Assembly (NCBI RefSeq): GCF_002632585.1
Contig: NZ_NIBV01000001.1
Location: forward strand, 62,001 to 126,000
Direction of reading: 5' to 3'
From: Xenorhabdus szentirmaii DSM 16338
Lineage (GTDB): Bacteria > Pseudomonadota > Gammaproteobacteria > Enterobacterales > Enterobacteriaceae
DNA length: 64,000 nt
Shown in pieces: positions 20,570 to 30,368 of the stretch. Within the stretch, counting starts at the first letter, position 1. Every line of letters starts with the position of its first letter. The notes under the pieces are model-generated. The model was not told where the DNA came from. It worked only from the letters and a program-made list of their open reading frames with translations, and searched no databases. The position numbers and the translations under genes are program-made.

Positions 20570-20585
20570 CCATAAGGAGAACAAC

Positions 20586-20753
20586 ATGACTCTCGAACAA
20601 GCACCACCTGAGGTTCAACTGGCGGTGGATCTTATTTATTTGCTTGAATGTAATGATATTTCTCCCGATACAGCACTGGCTGCACTCGACATTGTCAAAC
20701 AAGATTTACAACAGAAATTAGAAAAACAAAATAAAGGTACTAAAGACAAGTGA
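20586..20753 (+). CDS. ybaM: Small DUF2496 protein YbaM
   Basis: A 55-residue acidic protein, MTLEQAPPEVQLAVDLIYLL at the start and ALDIVKQDL later, matching E. coli YbaM (53 residues). A strong ribosome-binding site, ATAAGGAG, precedes the ATG, and the gene begins 16 bases after the priC stop, so the two are co-transcribed. Function unknown. In E. coli mscK lies between ybaM and acrR; here only about 100 bases separate them. Confidence 0.88.
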   Translation: MTLEQAPPEVQLAVDLIYLLECNDISPDTALAALDIVKQDLQQKLEKQNKGTKDK

Positions 20754-20856
20754 GAGTGGATGGGGAGTATTCATGAATTCATCGCCATGCTCTGCCCCAT
20801 TGAGAATGGCGATAAGAATGCCAAACCATATCACTATACTAATATTAAAAGTCTAT

Positions 20857-21498
20857 TTATTCTTTTTTATTACGCAAATACTGGCTATGTTTAAGGGTAT
20901 CAATAAAAGAATCCACTAAAGGCACAGCCTGCTCTTGAATATTAAAACTGTCCGGCGAGAATGACCAATTTTCCAATATTCCCGTCATCAATGCCCTCAG
21001 CATTATGGCTGAACGCCTAAGATCAAGATCGTAAGGTAATTCCCCTTCCCGGATGCAATCTGACAATATTTTTTCAATCTTCTTGTAATCAGAAATACAT
21101 GCTTCCCTCATTTCTTCAGACAATGAGGAAACCTCTCCAACAAACTCACATTTGTGGAAAAAAATTTCTATCAAGTTCCGAAGCTGTGGGTCATCTATCA
21201 TCATTCTTAACATGGAGATCATTAAAGATCTCAATGTAAGGAGTGGATTATTCGGGTATTTTGCCTGATACTCTTTCTCTAGCTCGTCTGCTTTTCTTTC
21301 TGGCATTTGGCAAACAATGGAAAGCAAATCCATTTTATTTTTAAAGTGCCAGTAAATTGCGCCACGTGTTACGCCTGCTTCAATTGCAATATCAGATAAT
21401 GAAGTGGCAGAAACACCACGCTCAGAAAATACCTTTATCGCAGCTTCAATAATTTGGTGACGAGTTTTTTGTGCTTGCTGTTTAGTTTTTCGTGCCAT
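20857..21498 (-). CDS. acrR: TetR-family repressor AcrR
   Basis: Local repressor of the acrAB multidrug pump; 213 residues. The DNA-binding helix-turn-helix is in the first 50 residues (SLSDIAIEAGVTRGAIYWHF), preceded by MARKTKQ as in E. coli. The C-terminal ligand-binding part is more diverged. Upstream in-frame codons reach 21546, but that extension runs into the operator, and ATG 21498 gives the family start. Divergent from acrA; a 24-bp operator lies between them. Confidence 0.94.
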   Translation of the reverse strand: MARKTKQQAQKTRHQIIEAAIKVFSERGVSATSLSDIAIEAGVTRGAIYWHFKNKMDLLSIVCQMPERKADELEKEYQAKYPNNPLLTLRSLMISMLRMMIDDPQLRNLIEIFFHKCEFVGEVSSLSEEMREACISDYKKIEKILSDCIREGELPYDLDLRRSAIMLRALMTGILENWSFSPDSFNIQEQAVPLVDSFIDTLKHSQYLRNKKE

Positions 21499-21535
21499 TT
21501 CTTCGCCATAAACGTTGTTTTTTACTGGGGGCCAA

Positions 21536-21565
21536 TTTACATACATTCATGCATGTTTGTATCAT
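21536..21565 (+). promoter_or_regulatory. acrAB promoter overlapped by AcrR operator
   Basis: A 24-base palindrome-like site at 21538-21561 begins TACATACATT and ends TGTTTGTA, closely matching the E. coli AcrR IR24 site. It lies over a sigma-70 type promoter with TTTACA (21536-21541), an 18-base spacer and TATCAT (21560-21565). AcrR binding would therefore block acrAB transcription. Confidence 0.82.
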
Positions 21566-21638
21566 AGCACCCCTAATCAATGAAGTAATAGTTTCACGCG
21601 TTAGACAAAGCGCCTACATTGAAAAATTGAGGTTATTT

Positions 21639-22829
21639 ATGCTAAAGAACAGGGGAATTCTGCCTCTGGCTACATTACTGGTACTTTCAGGCAGCTTCAT
21701 CCTTTCAGGATGCAAGGAAAATCAAGAAACACAATCCAGTATCTCTATACTTGATGTGAGTGTTGTCACCCTGAAAGCAGAGCCTTTAACTGTCATCACG
21801 GAATTGCCGGGCCGTACAACAGCTTATCGTGTTGCAGAAGTTCGTCCTCAGGTTAGTGGTATTATTCTGAAACGTAACTATAAAGAAGGGAGCGATATTG
21901 TTGCCGGAGAATCGTTATACCAAATAGATCCGGCTACCTATCAGGCAGAATATAGTAAAGCCAAAGCAAATCTGACCAGAGCCCAAGCTAATGAGAAAGT
22001 GTCACATTTAACTGTTGAACGTTATAAATCATTGCTGGGTACACAATACGTGAGTAAACAAGAATTTGATAAAGCGAATTCTGACTATGCACAAGCAAAT
22101 GCTGATGTGCAATCTGCTCATGCTGCGTTGGAAAGTGCCAGAATCAATTTGGCATATACCAAAGTCACATCTCCTATTTCTGGTCGTGCAGGCAAATCTA
22201 CCGTCACTGAAGGTGCGCTGGTTTCAGCGGGCCAAGGCACTGCTCTAACAACAGTTCAGCAATTGGATCCTATCTATGTTGATATTACCCAATCAAGTGA
22301 TGATTACCTGAAACTTAAAGATGAAATTGCCAAAGGAACCATTAAAAAAGAAAACCAAAAAACAAAGATTCGCCTGATTACTGATACAGGCAAAGAATAC
22401 AGCAAGGAAGGATATCTTGAGTTTTCAGATGTCACTGTTGATGAAACAACCAGTTCTATCACGATGCGTGCTGTGTTCCCAAATCCGAATGAAGAGTTGC
22501 TTCCGGGGATGTTTGTCCGCACAAAATTGGAAGAAGGTGTACGCAAAAATGCCATTTTAATTCCTCAAGAAGCCGTAGCCAGAACAGCTCGAGGCCAGGC
22601 AACCACCATGATTGTTGATAAAGATAACCGAGTAGAATTACGCAATATTAATGCCGCTCAGGCAATCGGCAATAAGTGGTTGGTAACAGACGGGGTAAGT
22701 GCTGGAGATAAAGTCATTGTCAATCGCCTGCAAATAATAGCGCCAGGAATGACCGTTAATCCAAAGGAACAAGATCTGAATGCCAAACCCGCGGCTAATC
22801 AAACTGAGACCGAAAAAAAGCCTCAATAA
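21639..22829 (+). CDS. acrA: RND efflux periplasmic adaptor lipoprotein AcrA
   Basis: Membrane-fusion protein linking AcrB to TolC; 396 residues. A lipoprotein signal ends at LSGC (Cys25), then lipoyl halves (ELPGRTTAYRVAEVRPQVSG), a helical hairpin, the second lipoyl half (INLAYTKVTSPISGRAGKS) and the beta-barrel (LEFSDVTVDE, LLPGMFVRTKLEEG). ATG 21639 follows GAGG and gives MLKNRG; longer in-frame starts would cross the promoter. acrB starts 14 bases after it. Confidence 0.96.
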   Translation: MLKNRGILPLATLLVLSGSFILSGCKENQETQSSISILDVSVVTLKAEPLTVITELPGRTTAYRVAEVRPQVSGIILKRNYKEGSDIVAGESLYQIDPATYQAEYSKAKANLTRAQANEKVSHLTVERYKSLLGTQYVSKQEFDKANSDYAQANADVQSAHAALESARINLAYTKVTSPISGRAGKSTVTEGALVSAGQGTALTTVQQLDPIYVDITQSSDDYLKLKDEIAKGTIKKENQKTKIRLITDTGKEYSKEGYLEFSDVTVDETTSSITMRAVFPNPNEELLPGMFVRTKLEEGVRKNAILIPQEAVARTARGQATTMIVDKDNRVELRNINAAQAIGNKWLVTDGVSAGDKVIVNRLQIIAPGMTVNPKEQDLNAKPAANQTETEKKPQ

Positions 22830-22843
22830 GGAGTCAGTGATTC

Positions 22844-25800
22844 ATGCCTAAGTTTTTTATCGAAAGGCCAATATTTGCATGGGTAATTGCTATTGTCACC
22901 ATGCTTGCTGGTCTATTGGCAATAATGAAATTACCTGTGGAGCAATATCCTGCAATTGCTCCTCCCTCTATTTCTATTTCCGCGACTTATCCGGGCGCTG
23001 ACGCAGCAACGGTGCAGAATACAGTCACTCAGATTATTGAACAGAATATGAATGGTATCGATAATCTGATGTATATGTCTTCCAGCAGTGATGCTGCGGG
23101 CAGTATGACCATCACACTGACCTTTGAAGCGAATACAGATCCCGATATCGCTCAGGTTCAGGTACAAAACAAACTGCAACAAACCATGCCTCTGTTACCT
23201 CAGGAGGTGCAACAACAAGGCATTCGTGTTGAGAAAGTAACCAGCTCATTTTTAATGGTTGCCGGGTTTATTTCTGAAGATGGTTCCATGAGTCAGGATG
23301 ATATTGCCGACTATGTTGGAGCTAGTGTCAAAGATTCACTGAGTCGTGTCACAGGGGTCGGTGAAGCTCAGCTGTTTGGTACCCAGTATGCGATGCGCAT
23401 TTGGCTCAATCCTGATAAATTGCTTAACTACAAACTCTCTACTCAGGATGTTATCACTGCCATTAAAGCGCAAAACAATCAGGTTGCCGCTGGACAATTG
23501 GGGGGAACGCCACCCGTTCCCGGACAACGTTTAAACATATCAATCATTGCCCAAACCCGCCTGAATTCTGTTAAAGAGTTCAGTGATATTTTACTGCGGG
23601 TCAACCCTAATGGTTCGCATATCCGTCTGGGAGACGTCGCTACCGTTGAGCTAGGCGCTGAGGACTATAGCATAGTTGCCCGGTATAATGGCAAGCCGGC
23701 TTCCGGGATAGGCATTAAACTGGCTGCCGGTGCCAATGCTCTGGATACATCAAAAGCAGTTAAAAATGCATTGGGTCAGATGCAAGCCTATTTTCCACCA
23801 GGCTTAAAGGTAGTATATCCATACGATACAACCCCATTCGTCAAGATTTCTATTTTTGAGGTTGTTAAGACACTGGCAGAAGCTATCTTGTTAGTGTTTG
23901 TCGTCATGTACCTGTTCTTGCAAAACTTCCGGGCAACGTTAATCCCAACGATTGCCGTTCCTATTGTATTGCTGGGTACATTTGCCGTTCTGGCCGCATT
24001 TGGCTACTCCATCAATACATTGACCATGTTTGCCATGGTACTCGCCATTGGCCTGCTGGTGGACGATGCCATCGTCGTCGTGGAGAACGTTGAACGCGTT
24101 ATGCAGGAAGAGGGGTTATCCCCCAAAGAAGCCACCAAAAAATCAATGGGGCAAATTCAGAGTGCTCTGGTTGGTATCGCACTGGTGCTTTCCGCCGTTT
24201 TTGTCCCAATGGCATTCTTCGGTGGATCAACGGGTGCAATTTACCGCCAGTTCTCAATCACTATCGTTTCGGCGATGGTATTATCTGTATTTGTTGCTTT
24301 AATCCTGACCCCTGCACTCTGCGCTACCATGCTAAAACCTGTTACCAAGGGCAGTCATGGTATTCAAACCGGTTTCTTTGGCTGGTTTAACCGTTTATTC
24401 GAAAAAAGCACGCATCACTATACTGATAGTGTGGCCCGGATGCTGCGTGGCACAGGACGTTACTTGCTGATTTATGTTGTTTTGGTTGCCGGAATGGCCT
24501 TTATGTTTACCCGCCTGCCTTCTTCTTTCTTACCCGAAGAAGATCAAGGGGTATTATTGGCTATGGTGCAATTACCCCCCAGTTCGACTCAGGAACAAAC
24601 ACAAAAAGTTTTGAATAAAATCGATGACTATTTCCATTCTCAAGAAGAAAAAGTCATTAATTCTGTGTTTACCGTCAACGGCTTTGGTTTTGGGGGTCGT
24701 GGGCAAAATATGGGGCTGGTTTTTGTCAGCTTAAAAGACTGGGAACATCGTAAGGATAAACAAGAGCACGTTTCAGCCATCATTGATCGCGCAAATAAGA
24801 ACTTCTTCCAAATCAAGGAAGGGCTTGCTTACGCGTTCAATCTTCCTGCCATTCTTGAATTGGGATCTGCCACTGGTTTTGATTTCCGGTTGATTGACAA
24901 AGGAAACCTTGGGCATGAAGCGCTGCTAAATGCCCGCAAAAAGATGCTGGAATTGGCTCAGCAACATCCAGATATCCTCAGCAATGTCCGCACTAACGGA
25001 CAAAATGACACACCTCAATACAAGATCCATATTGATCAAGAAAAAGCTGAAGCTCTTGGCGTTTCCACTAACAACATCTATTCGACATTAAATACGATGT
25101 TTGGTGGAAATTATGTGAATGACTTTATTGATCGCGGCCGCGTTAAAAAAGTTTATGTTCAGGCTGATGCACCTTACCGCATGTTGCCAAAAGACATCAG
25201 TAATCTGTACCTCCGAAACTATATTGGTCAAATGGTTCCATTCTCTGCATTTTTAGATTCATCTAAAGAACCATGGGCTTATGGCTCCCCCAACCTGGAA
25301 CGGTATAACGGCCTGCCATCCGTGGATATTGTGGGTCAGGCTGCACCAGGAAGAAGCACCGGTGAAGCAATGGATTTAATGGAGAAACTCACATTAGACT
25401 TACCGAAAGGTATAGGCTATGAGTGGACGGGAATGTCTTACCAAGAACGTTTATCTGGTAATCAGGCGCCGGCTTTGTATGCGCTGTCACTGATAGTCGT
25501 ATTCCTTTGCCTTGCTGCGTTATATGAAAGCTGGTCAATACCGTTTTCAGTGATGTTGGTTGTACCACTGGGCATTATTGGTGCATTGCTGGCAACCTCA
25601 ATTCAAGGGCTGAGCAACGACATTTACTTCAAGGTTGGGTTACTGACAACAATTGGTTTATCGGCGAAAAACGCAATCCTTATTGTCGAATTTTCAAAAG
25701 ACCTGATGGAAAAAGAAGGTAAAGGTTTGATAGAAGCCACTTTGAATGCAGTCAAAATGCGCTTACGTCCAATTCTGATGACATCTTTAGCCTTTATGCT

Positions 25801-25993
25801 TGGAGTGATGCCTTTAGTACTGAGTAATGGTGCAGGCTCAGGGGCTCAAAACGCTGTGGGGGCCGGAGTACTAGGTGGAATGGTTGCTGCAACATCGTTG
25901 GCAATCTATTTTGTTCCAATATTCTTTGTGGTTATCAAGCGTCGATTCACGAAGAAAAATGAGGAGACAAAACACATTTCAATGCCTCACTAA
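22844..25993 (+). CDS. acrB: RND multidrug efflux pump AcrB
   Basis: Trimeric inner-membrane drug:proton antiporter; 1049 residues, the same as E. coli AcrB. It starts [17 protein letters not shown], as typical for AcrB rather than AcrD or AcrF. Proton-relay acids are present in [17 protein letters not shown] (about 24055-24100) and the matching Lys in [11 protein letters not shown]. Two large periplasmic loops and 12 helices are apparent. GGAG precedes the ATG and a strong terminator follows the stop. Confidence 0.97.
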   Translation: MPKFFIERPIFAWVIAIVTMLAGLLAIMKLPVEQYPAIAPPSISISATYPGADAATVQNTVTQIIEQNMNGIDNLMYMSSSSDAAGSMTITLTFEANTDPDIAQVQVQNKLQQTMPLLPQEVQQQGIRVEKVTSSFLMVAGFISEDGSMSQDDIADYVGASVKDSLSRVTGVGEAQLFGTQYAMRIWLNPDKLLNYKLSTQDVITAIKAQNNQVAAGQLGGTPPVPGQRLNISIIAQTRLNSVKEFSDILLRVNPNGSHIRLGDVATVELGAEDYSIVARYNGKPASGIGIKLAAGANALDTSKAVKNALGQMQAYFPPGLKVVYPYDTTPFVKISIFEVVKTLAEAILLVFVVMYLFLQNFRATLIPTIAVPIVLLGTFAVLAAFGYSINTLTMFAMVLAIGLLVDDAIVVVENVERVMQEEGLSPKEATKKSMGQIQSALVGIALVLSAVFVPMAFFGGSTGAIYRQFSITIVSAMVLSVFVALILTPALCATMLKPVTKGSHGIQTGFFGWFNRLFEKSTHHYTDSVARMLRGTGRYLLIYVVLVAGMAFMFTRLPSSFLPEEDQGVLLAMVQLPPSSTQEQTQKVLNKIDDYFHSQEEKVINSVFTVNGFGFGGRGQNMGLVFVSLKDWEHRKDKQEHVSAIIDRANKNFFQIKEGLAYAFNLPAILELGSATGFDFRLIDKGNLGHEALLNARKKMLELAQQHPDILSNVRTNGQNDTPQYKIHIDQEKAEALGVSTNNIYSTLNTMFGGNYVNDFIDRGRVKKVYVQADAPYRMLPKDISNLYLRNYIGQMVPFSAFLDSSKEPWAYGSPNLERYNGLPSVDIVGQAAPGRSTGEAMDLMEKLTLDLPKGIGYEWTGMSYQERLSGNQAPALYALSLIVVFLCLAALYESWSIPFSVMLVVPLGIIGALLATSIQGLSNDIYFKVGLLTTIGLSAKNAILIVEFSKDLMEKEGKGLIEATLNAVKMRLRPILMTSLAFMLGVMPLVLSNGAGSGAQNAVGAGVLGGMVAATSLAIYFVPIFFVVIKRRFTKKNEETKHISMPH

Positions 25994-26005
25994 TTCAATC
26001 ACACT

Positions 26006-26031
26006 AAAAAGGCCACTTGAGTGGCCTTTTT
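26006..26031 (+). terminator. Rho-independent terminator after acrB
   Basis: AAAAAGGCCAC/GTGGCCTTTTT, a perfect 11-bp stem (26006-26016 with 26021-26031) with a TTGA loop and terminal T-run. Confidence 0.92.
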
Positions 26032-26160
26032 AAATGGATAGGAATCACTTCAAACAATAAATTATTCAGCCTATAATATCAGCACTAATGTTGAAGCATA
26101 ATTCAATTAAAATATATACTTATGAAAGAGAGCTTACATTTAAAATGTGACATCTTTCTG

Positions 26161-26192
26161 TTTTTTATAATAAATATTTTTTATAATAAATA
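26161..26192. repeat. Perfect 16-bp tandem duplication
   Basis: The unit TTTTTTATAATAAATA occurs twice without a gap (26161-26176, 26177-26192). Confidence 0.9.
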
Positions 26193-26422
26193 GAAGATAA
26201 GCGGGTAAATTTCCATGCCCTTCTCCCAATAACATTTTTAATCATAAAAAGTGTTCCATCTCGATGGTGACATATGTAATAATATCGCTATATTGATTTT
26301 GAAAGTCGTAATATAATCGCCTATAATGGCTTTTATGCTATTGCTACAGCGCCTGCTGTATTAGTATGATTCAACATATTTAAAGACATATGTAGATACT
26401 ACCACCTTCACACAGACAGCAG

Positions 26423-26454
26423 ATAGGGCATAATGTTAATAGGGCATAGTGTTA
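26423..26454. repeat. 16-bp tandem duplication with one mismatch
   Basis: ATAGGGCATAATGTTA (26423-26438) is followed at once by ATAGGGCATAGTGTTA (26439-26454). Confidence 0.9.
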
Positions 26455-26674
26455 AACTTTTGTCAGGCCCGCGCTTTTAGCGGAAAAATATGCTTTACCA
26501 GACGCGAAAGTAAATTAATTGTTTTTAAATCCAGCTGGAAAATGCCAAAATAATGTTTAATATTAATAAATAATAATCATGTTTTGATAGGCTATATTCT
26601 GAAAGAATGACTATAATAATTAGCATGTATAAGCCTAAACTCAAATAAACCAAGCGTTGTTTATGGGGGTGATT

Positions 26675-27043
26675 ATGGATGAATATTCACCAAGAAGACG
26701 TGATATTGCTGAATTAAAATACTTATGTGAAAAATTAATTCATGAGGCACTTTCGGTCCTGAATCGTACTGATAATCATTGGAGCCATGATCTGACTTCA
26801 GAAAAAAGCTTAAAATTAAACGAATTGATTGAACACATTACTGCTTTTGTCTGGAACTTTAAAATAAAATACACAGATAACTATGATCTCAGCACCTTAA
26901 TTGATGACTATCTGGATGAAACATATAATTTATTTGGAAATGATAAGATAAGCTTTCCTGAACTTACACAATGGCAAAGAACAAACGAACATTTAGCTAA
27001 CATTCTGTCACATGATTTGAATGTTTCTTTAAGTAAAACCTGA
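26675..27043 (+). CDS. tomB: Hha-toxicity antagonist TomB
   Basis: Small acidic cytoplasmic protein of 122 residues that counteracts Hha and affects biofilm formation in E. coli. [21 protein letters not shown] at the start and [19 protein letters not shown] in the middle match E. coli TomB; the C-terminal third is diverged. A TTG at 26657 would extend it, but ATG 26675 follows GGGGGTG and gives the family start. hha follows 46 bases later, in the conserved tomB-hha pair. Confidence 0.92.
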   Translation: MDEYSPRRRDIAELKYLCEKLIHEALSVLNRTDNHWSHDLTSEKSLKLNELIEHITAFVWNFKIKYTDNYDLSTLIDDYLDETYNLFGNDKISFPELTQWQRTNEHLANILSHDLNVSLSKT

Positions 27044-27089
27044 TAAATATATTTCTAACTATTTTTATACCAAACAAGATAAGGCGACC

Positions 27090-27293
27090 ATGACTAAAAT
27101 TGACTATCTGATGCGTTTGAGAAAATGCACTTCTATTGAAACACTGGAACGTGTAATTGAAAAAAATAAATACGAGCTTTCAGATGACGAGCTTGAATTG
27201 TTCTACTCTGCGGCTGACCATCGTTTAGCTGAGCTCACCATGAATAAACTGTATGATAAAATTCCATCATCCGTTTGGAAATTCGTTCGCTAA
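27090..27293 (+). CDS. hha: Hemolysin-expression modulator Hha
   Basis: A 67-residue partner of H-NS that modulates silencing of horizontally acquired and virulence genes. [41 protein letters not shown] is almost identical to E. coli Hha, and the single Cys in RLRKC is kept (it is the Cys reported to matter for TomB-dependent oxidation in E. coli). AAGGCG precedes the ATG. Co-transcribed with tomB. Confidence 0.96.
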   Translation: MTKIDYLMRLRKCTSIETLERVIEKNKYELSDDELELFYSAADHRLAELTMNKLYDKIPSSVWKFVR

Positions 27294-27397
27294 CCTCCAG
27301 TGATCAGATAGAAATTAGCCAGAGCCGGTAGTGATTATCGGCTAACTGCACAAGATCACTCGGAGCAGAAGGGGAATTGATAGTGAGATTGGAAACT

Positions 27398-27510
27398 GGT
27401 GAGGGCTCTGCCAGCGACATCCCGGCACACACATCCCTTGCTATGGCTGCTTCTTTCCAGACCTGACCAAGTTAACAAGTTAGCATTGCGGGAGAACCAA
27501 CAGAGCCCTC
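27398..27510 (-). ncRNA. ffs: 4.5S signal recognition particle RNA (ffs)
   Basis: RNA of the bacterial SRP, pairing with Ffh for co-translational membrane targeting. On the minus strand it begins GAGGGCTCTGTTGGTTCTCC, contains GGTCAGGTCTGGAAAGAAGC (the GGAA-type tetraloop and symmetric internal loop that bind Ffh), then GTGCCGGGATGTCGC, and ends GGCAGAGCCCTCACC. The two ends pair over at least 10 bp to give the long hairpin. Length of about 113 nt agrees with the 114-nt E. coli RNA. The exact mature ends are inferred. Confidence 0.96.
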
Positions 27511-28075
27511 ATTGATATTAGCTTCGAACTTCAAAGCGGTAGACATTATCTTTCATACCTCTCGAAATAGCAAGGCCATGCTATTTGAGTGCTGTTTTCT
27601 TGTTCTCAATGTTCAAAAAAAACGCAAACCTGACTTCAAAAAGCCAACCCGCCACGGCTAAAAGCCGTTATAACAACCGGCCATAGCCAGTTAAATACAT
27701 ACAACAATAATAATTAAGTAACATAAAAAGCATGCGACAGCATATACAAATACTCAATAACGCATCCCATTGATGTTTGTATCTGCTGGAAAAATAATGC
27801 TACTCTTCCCTCCCAACTTAAATTAGTGTTTTCGATAGTGTGTTGGAAAAATTAACTATTTCATATAAATCAACAAATAAACATTTAAATCAATATCATC
27901 AGCATTATTTGATAAGTATTGATGAAATTAATAGTGATAATTTAGTTATGTTATAAAAAACAAGTTTAGACTCATTTAAATTTCAATCTCTTTATTCCCT
28001 TATAAAACAAAGTTTATTATCTTAATTCGTTTATTTATAAATTTGTAACCACTTTCAAAAAAGCAAAGATACATT
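27511..28075. other. Spacer between ffs and tesB
   Basis: About 565 bases without a credible gene. Near ffs it holds the ffs promoter (27545-27573). A small hairpin ACGGCT-AAA-AGCCGT lies at 27654-27668. The remainder up to tesB is very AT-rich and should contain the tesB promoter, but I cannot assign boxes with confidence. Confidence 0.5.
27545..27573 (-). promoter_or_regulatory. Probable sigma-70 promoter of ffs
   Basis: On the minus strand TTGCTA (27573-27568), a 17-base spacer and GATAAT (27550-27545). Transcription would begin near 27538, giving a leader of about 27 nt before the mature 5' end. This is in line with the RNase P-processed precursor known for E. coli 4.5S RNA. Confidence 0.6.
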
Positions 28076-28930
28076 ATGAGCCAGGCATTAGAAAATTTAA
28101 TTAACTTGATGCACTTAGAAAAAATAGAAGAAGGGATTTATCGGGGACAAAGTGAAGATTTAGGATTCCCGCAAGTCTTCGGTGGACAAGTAATAGGCCA
28201 AGCGCTATATGCAGCCAAACAAACTGTTGCAGATGAGCGAATGATCCATTCTTTCCATAGCTATTTTCTACGCCCAGGAGACAGTCATAAGCCCATTGTT
28301 TACGATGTTGAAATATTGCGAGATGGGAAAAGCTTTAGCGCTCGCCGTGTCAGTGCCATACAGCATGGACATCCTATTTTCTATATGACAGCCTCGTTTC
28401 AAGGCCTTGAAGAAGGCTTTGAACACCAAAATACGATGCCTATAGTTCCATTTCCTGAAGAGTTAGACTCTCAAGAAAACATTGCACGAAAAATGGCAGA
28501 CTCACTCTCCACTAAATTAAAAAGACCTTTTTCGGCACTACCATTGGAAATGAAACTGATTAAACCACATAGCCTGCCAAATCATGCACCCCATGATCCT
28601 GTTCGCTATGTTTGGTTCCGTAGTAATGGGAAAATGCCGGATCACCCGTACATCCATCATTGTTTGCTGGGTTATGCTTCAGATTTCAATTTTTTGCCTA
28701 CATCGTTACAGCCCTATGATATCGAATTCATGGCAAAAAACATGCAAATAGCCACAATCGATCATTCAATGTGGTATCACCGCCCTTTCAATATGGATGA
28801 TTGGCTACTCTATTCAATTGAGAGCCCATCCGCATCAGGGGCGCGTGGTTTTGTCCGTGGGCATATTTATAATCGTGAAGGTATACTTATCGCATCAACG
28901 ACTCAGGAAGGCGTGATCCGTAAATTGTAA
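28076..28930 (+). CDS. tesB: Acyl-CoA thioesterase II TesB
   Basis: Hydrolyses medium- and long-chain acyl-CoAs; 284 residues against 286 in E. coli. It is a double hot-dog protein: the first half has [14 protein letters not shown] and [10 protein letters not shown], the second half [17 protein letters not shown] (with the catalytic Asp) and the Gln of [10 protein letters not shown] at the C-terminus. The gene stands alone and converges with amtB across a spacer carrying a 12-bp inverted repeat. Confidence 0.96.
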   Translation: MSQALENLINLMHLEKIEEGIYRGQSEDLGFPQVFGGQVIGQALYAAKQTVADERMIHSFHSYFLRPGDSHKPIVYDVEILRDGKSFSARRVSAIQHGHPIFYMTASFQGLEEGFEHQNTMPIVPFPEELDSQENIARKMADSLSTKLKRPFSALPLEMKLIKPHSLPNHAPHDPVRYVWFRSNGKMPDHPYIHHCLLGYASDFNFLPTSLQPYDIEFMAKNMQIATIDHSMWYHRPFNMDDWLLYSIESPSASGARGFVRGHIYNREGILIASTTQEGVIRKL

Positions 28931-28953
28931 TCAACAACTGTGCCGATATATCA

Positions 28954-29004
28954 CCGTAATAACAGCAATAGCTATTTTTGTTTAACTTGTTCCTGTTATT
29001 ACGG
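28954..29004. repeat. 12-bp perfect inverted repeat between converging tesB and amtB
   Basis: CCGTAATAACAG (28954-28965) and CTGTTATTACGG (28993-29004) enclose 27 bases. Its position between two gene ends suggests a bidirectional stop or mRNA 3'-end hairpin. ACTGATTTT follows on the plus side, a weak U-tail. Confidence 0.6.
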
Positions 29005-29073
29005 ACTGATTTTATGACTATGACACAGCATGCCATTTCTCAATACATTCCACTTTTCAACAAAATACTCCCA

Positions 29074-30354
29074 TTAATTGTAAGCACTTTCACCGTGTGA
29101 AGTAATATCTAAACCTTCCCTTTCAGATTCAACGCTCATACGCAGACCAACCAATTTATCAGCCACCTTAAACGAAATATAAGCAGCAAGCGATGACCAG
29201 ACAATGCAAACCAATACACTAATAGCCTGAATCCCAAATTGCTTCAACATCGTCATTCCTTCAGGAAATCCAACGCCACCGAGCACAGACGAAGTAAAAA
29301 TCCCCGTCAACAAACAACCAATGATACCGCATACGCCATGTACACCAAAAACATCACAAACATCATCGACACGTAGCCAACGTTTTAATATAACAACTCC
29401 CCATAACCCCGCAATTCCGGCAATACCCCCCATAATCAATGCACCACCGGTGCCAACCGTTGCCGCAGCCGGAGTAATGACCACCAAGCCTGAAATACAT
29501 CCGGAGCATGCCCCCAAAAGAGAAGGTTTCTGGCGGAATATCCACTCAGCAAAAATCCATGATAATACCGCTCCTGCTGTTGCAACTACGGTGTTTAACA
29601 GTGCCAACGCTGAGATGGCATTCACGGCCCCCGCAGAGCCAACATTAAAACCAAACCACCCAATATAGAGAATTGCTGTACCAATGAAAGTCATTGGCAA
29701 GTTATGAGGTTTAAATGCTTCTCGCCCAAACCCTGAACGTTTCCCGAGCAAATAAGCGCCAATCAATCCTGCTACCGCCGCATTAATATGAACGACAGTT
29801 CCACCAGCAAAATCCAACGCACCATCCTGAGCAAGAAAACCGCCTCCCCATATCATATGTGCCATAGGGATATAAGATATTGTCAGCCATAACACGCTAA
29901 AAATTAACAAAGCTGAAAAACGAATTCTTTCACACAATGCCCCAACAACTAAGGCCACGGTAATACATGCAAATGCACCTTGGAAAACAACATAAATCAA
30001 CTGATAGAAACTGCCGTTTAGGTCAGTTATCGATATACCTTTCAGCATGACATGGCCCAAACCTCCCCAAAATGGGTTTCCTGCATCAAAAGTCATGCTG
30101 TAACCGTAAACAATCCAAAGTACACAGACGAGAGAAAAACTAACAAAAACCTGTGACATTAATGACAAAACATTTTTACGACGCAATAATCCACCATAAA
30201 ACAAAGCAATACCGGGTATTGTCATAAACAGAACAAGTACCGTATTGATAAACATAAATACCGTATCAGCTTTATCAGCGGTTTTTTCCGCAGCAAATGC
30301 GAATGAGGGCAAACTGATGACACTCCCAATTATGGATAAAAATAGTTTCTTCAT
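29074..30354 (-). CDS. amtB: Ammonium transporter AmtB
   Basis: Inner-membrane ammonium channel of 426 residues (428 in E. coli). A signal peptide (MKKLFLSIIGSV...AFA) precedes 11 membrane segments. The pore His pair is visible in VVHINAAVAG and DVFGVHGVCG, and the family stretch FAGGTVVHINA is intact. It follows glnK by 14 bases and is expected to be blocked by unmodified GlnK when nitrogen is plentiful. Confidence 0.97.
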   Translation of the reverse strand: MKKLFLSIIGSVISLPSFAFAAEKTADKADTVFMFINTVLVLFMTIPGIALFYGGLLRRKNVLSLMSQVFVSFSLVCVLWIVYGYSMTFDAGNPFWGGLGHVMLKGISITDLNGSFYQLIYVVFQGAFACITVALVVGALCERIRFSALLIFSVLWLTISYIPMAHMIWGGGFLAQDGALDFAGGTVVHINAAVAGLIGAYLLGKRSGFGREAFKPHNLPMTFIGTAILYIGWFGFNVGSAGAVNAISALALLNTVVATAGAVLSWIFAEWIFRQKPSLLGACSGCISGLVVITPAAATVGTGGALIMGGIAGIAGLWGVVILKRWLRVDDVCDVFGVHGVCGIIGCLLTGIFTSSVLGGVGFPEGMTMLKQFGIQAISVLVCIVWSSLAAYISFKVADKLVGLRMSVESEREGLDITSHGESAYN

Positions 30355-30368
30355 TTTTATTTCCTTAT

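Larger units (their letters stand above)
26034..26674. other. acrB-tomB intergenic region, AT-rich, no gene seen
   Basis: About 640 bases without a credible coding frame. It holds two unrelated 16-bp tandem duplications (26161-26192 and 26423-26454) and a weak CCGC/GCGG hairpin near 26468-26482. Promoters of tomB-hha presumably lie in its last 150 bases; no box is clear enough to call. The AT-richness fits an H-NS-type regulatory region. Confidence 0.6.

Noticed and set aside
27323..27343. Hairpin AGCCGGTA/TATCGGCT as ffs or hha terminator
   Set aside because: One mismatch-like G-T pair, an alternative pairing with TTAGCC/GGCTAA, and no U-run on either strand; a terminator role is not supported.
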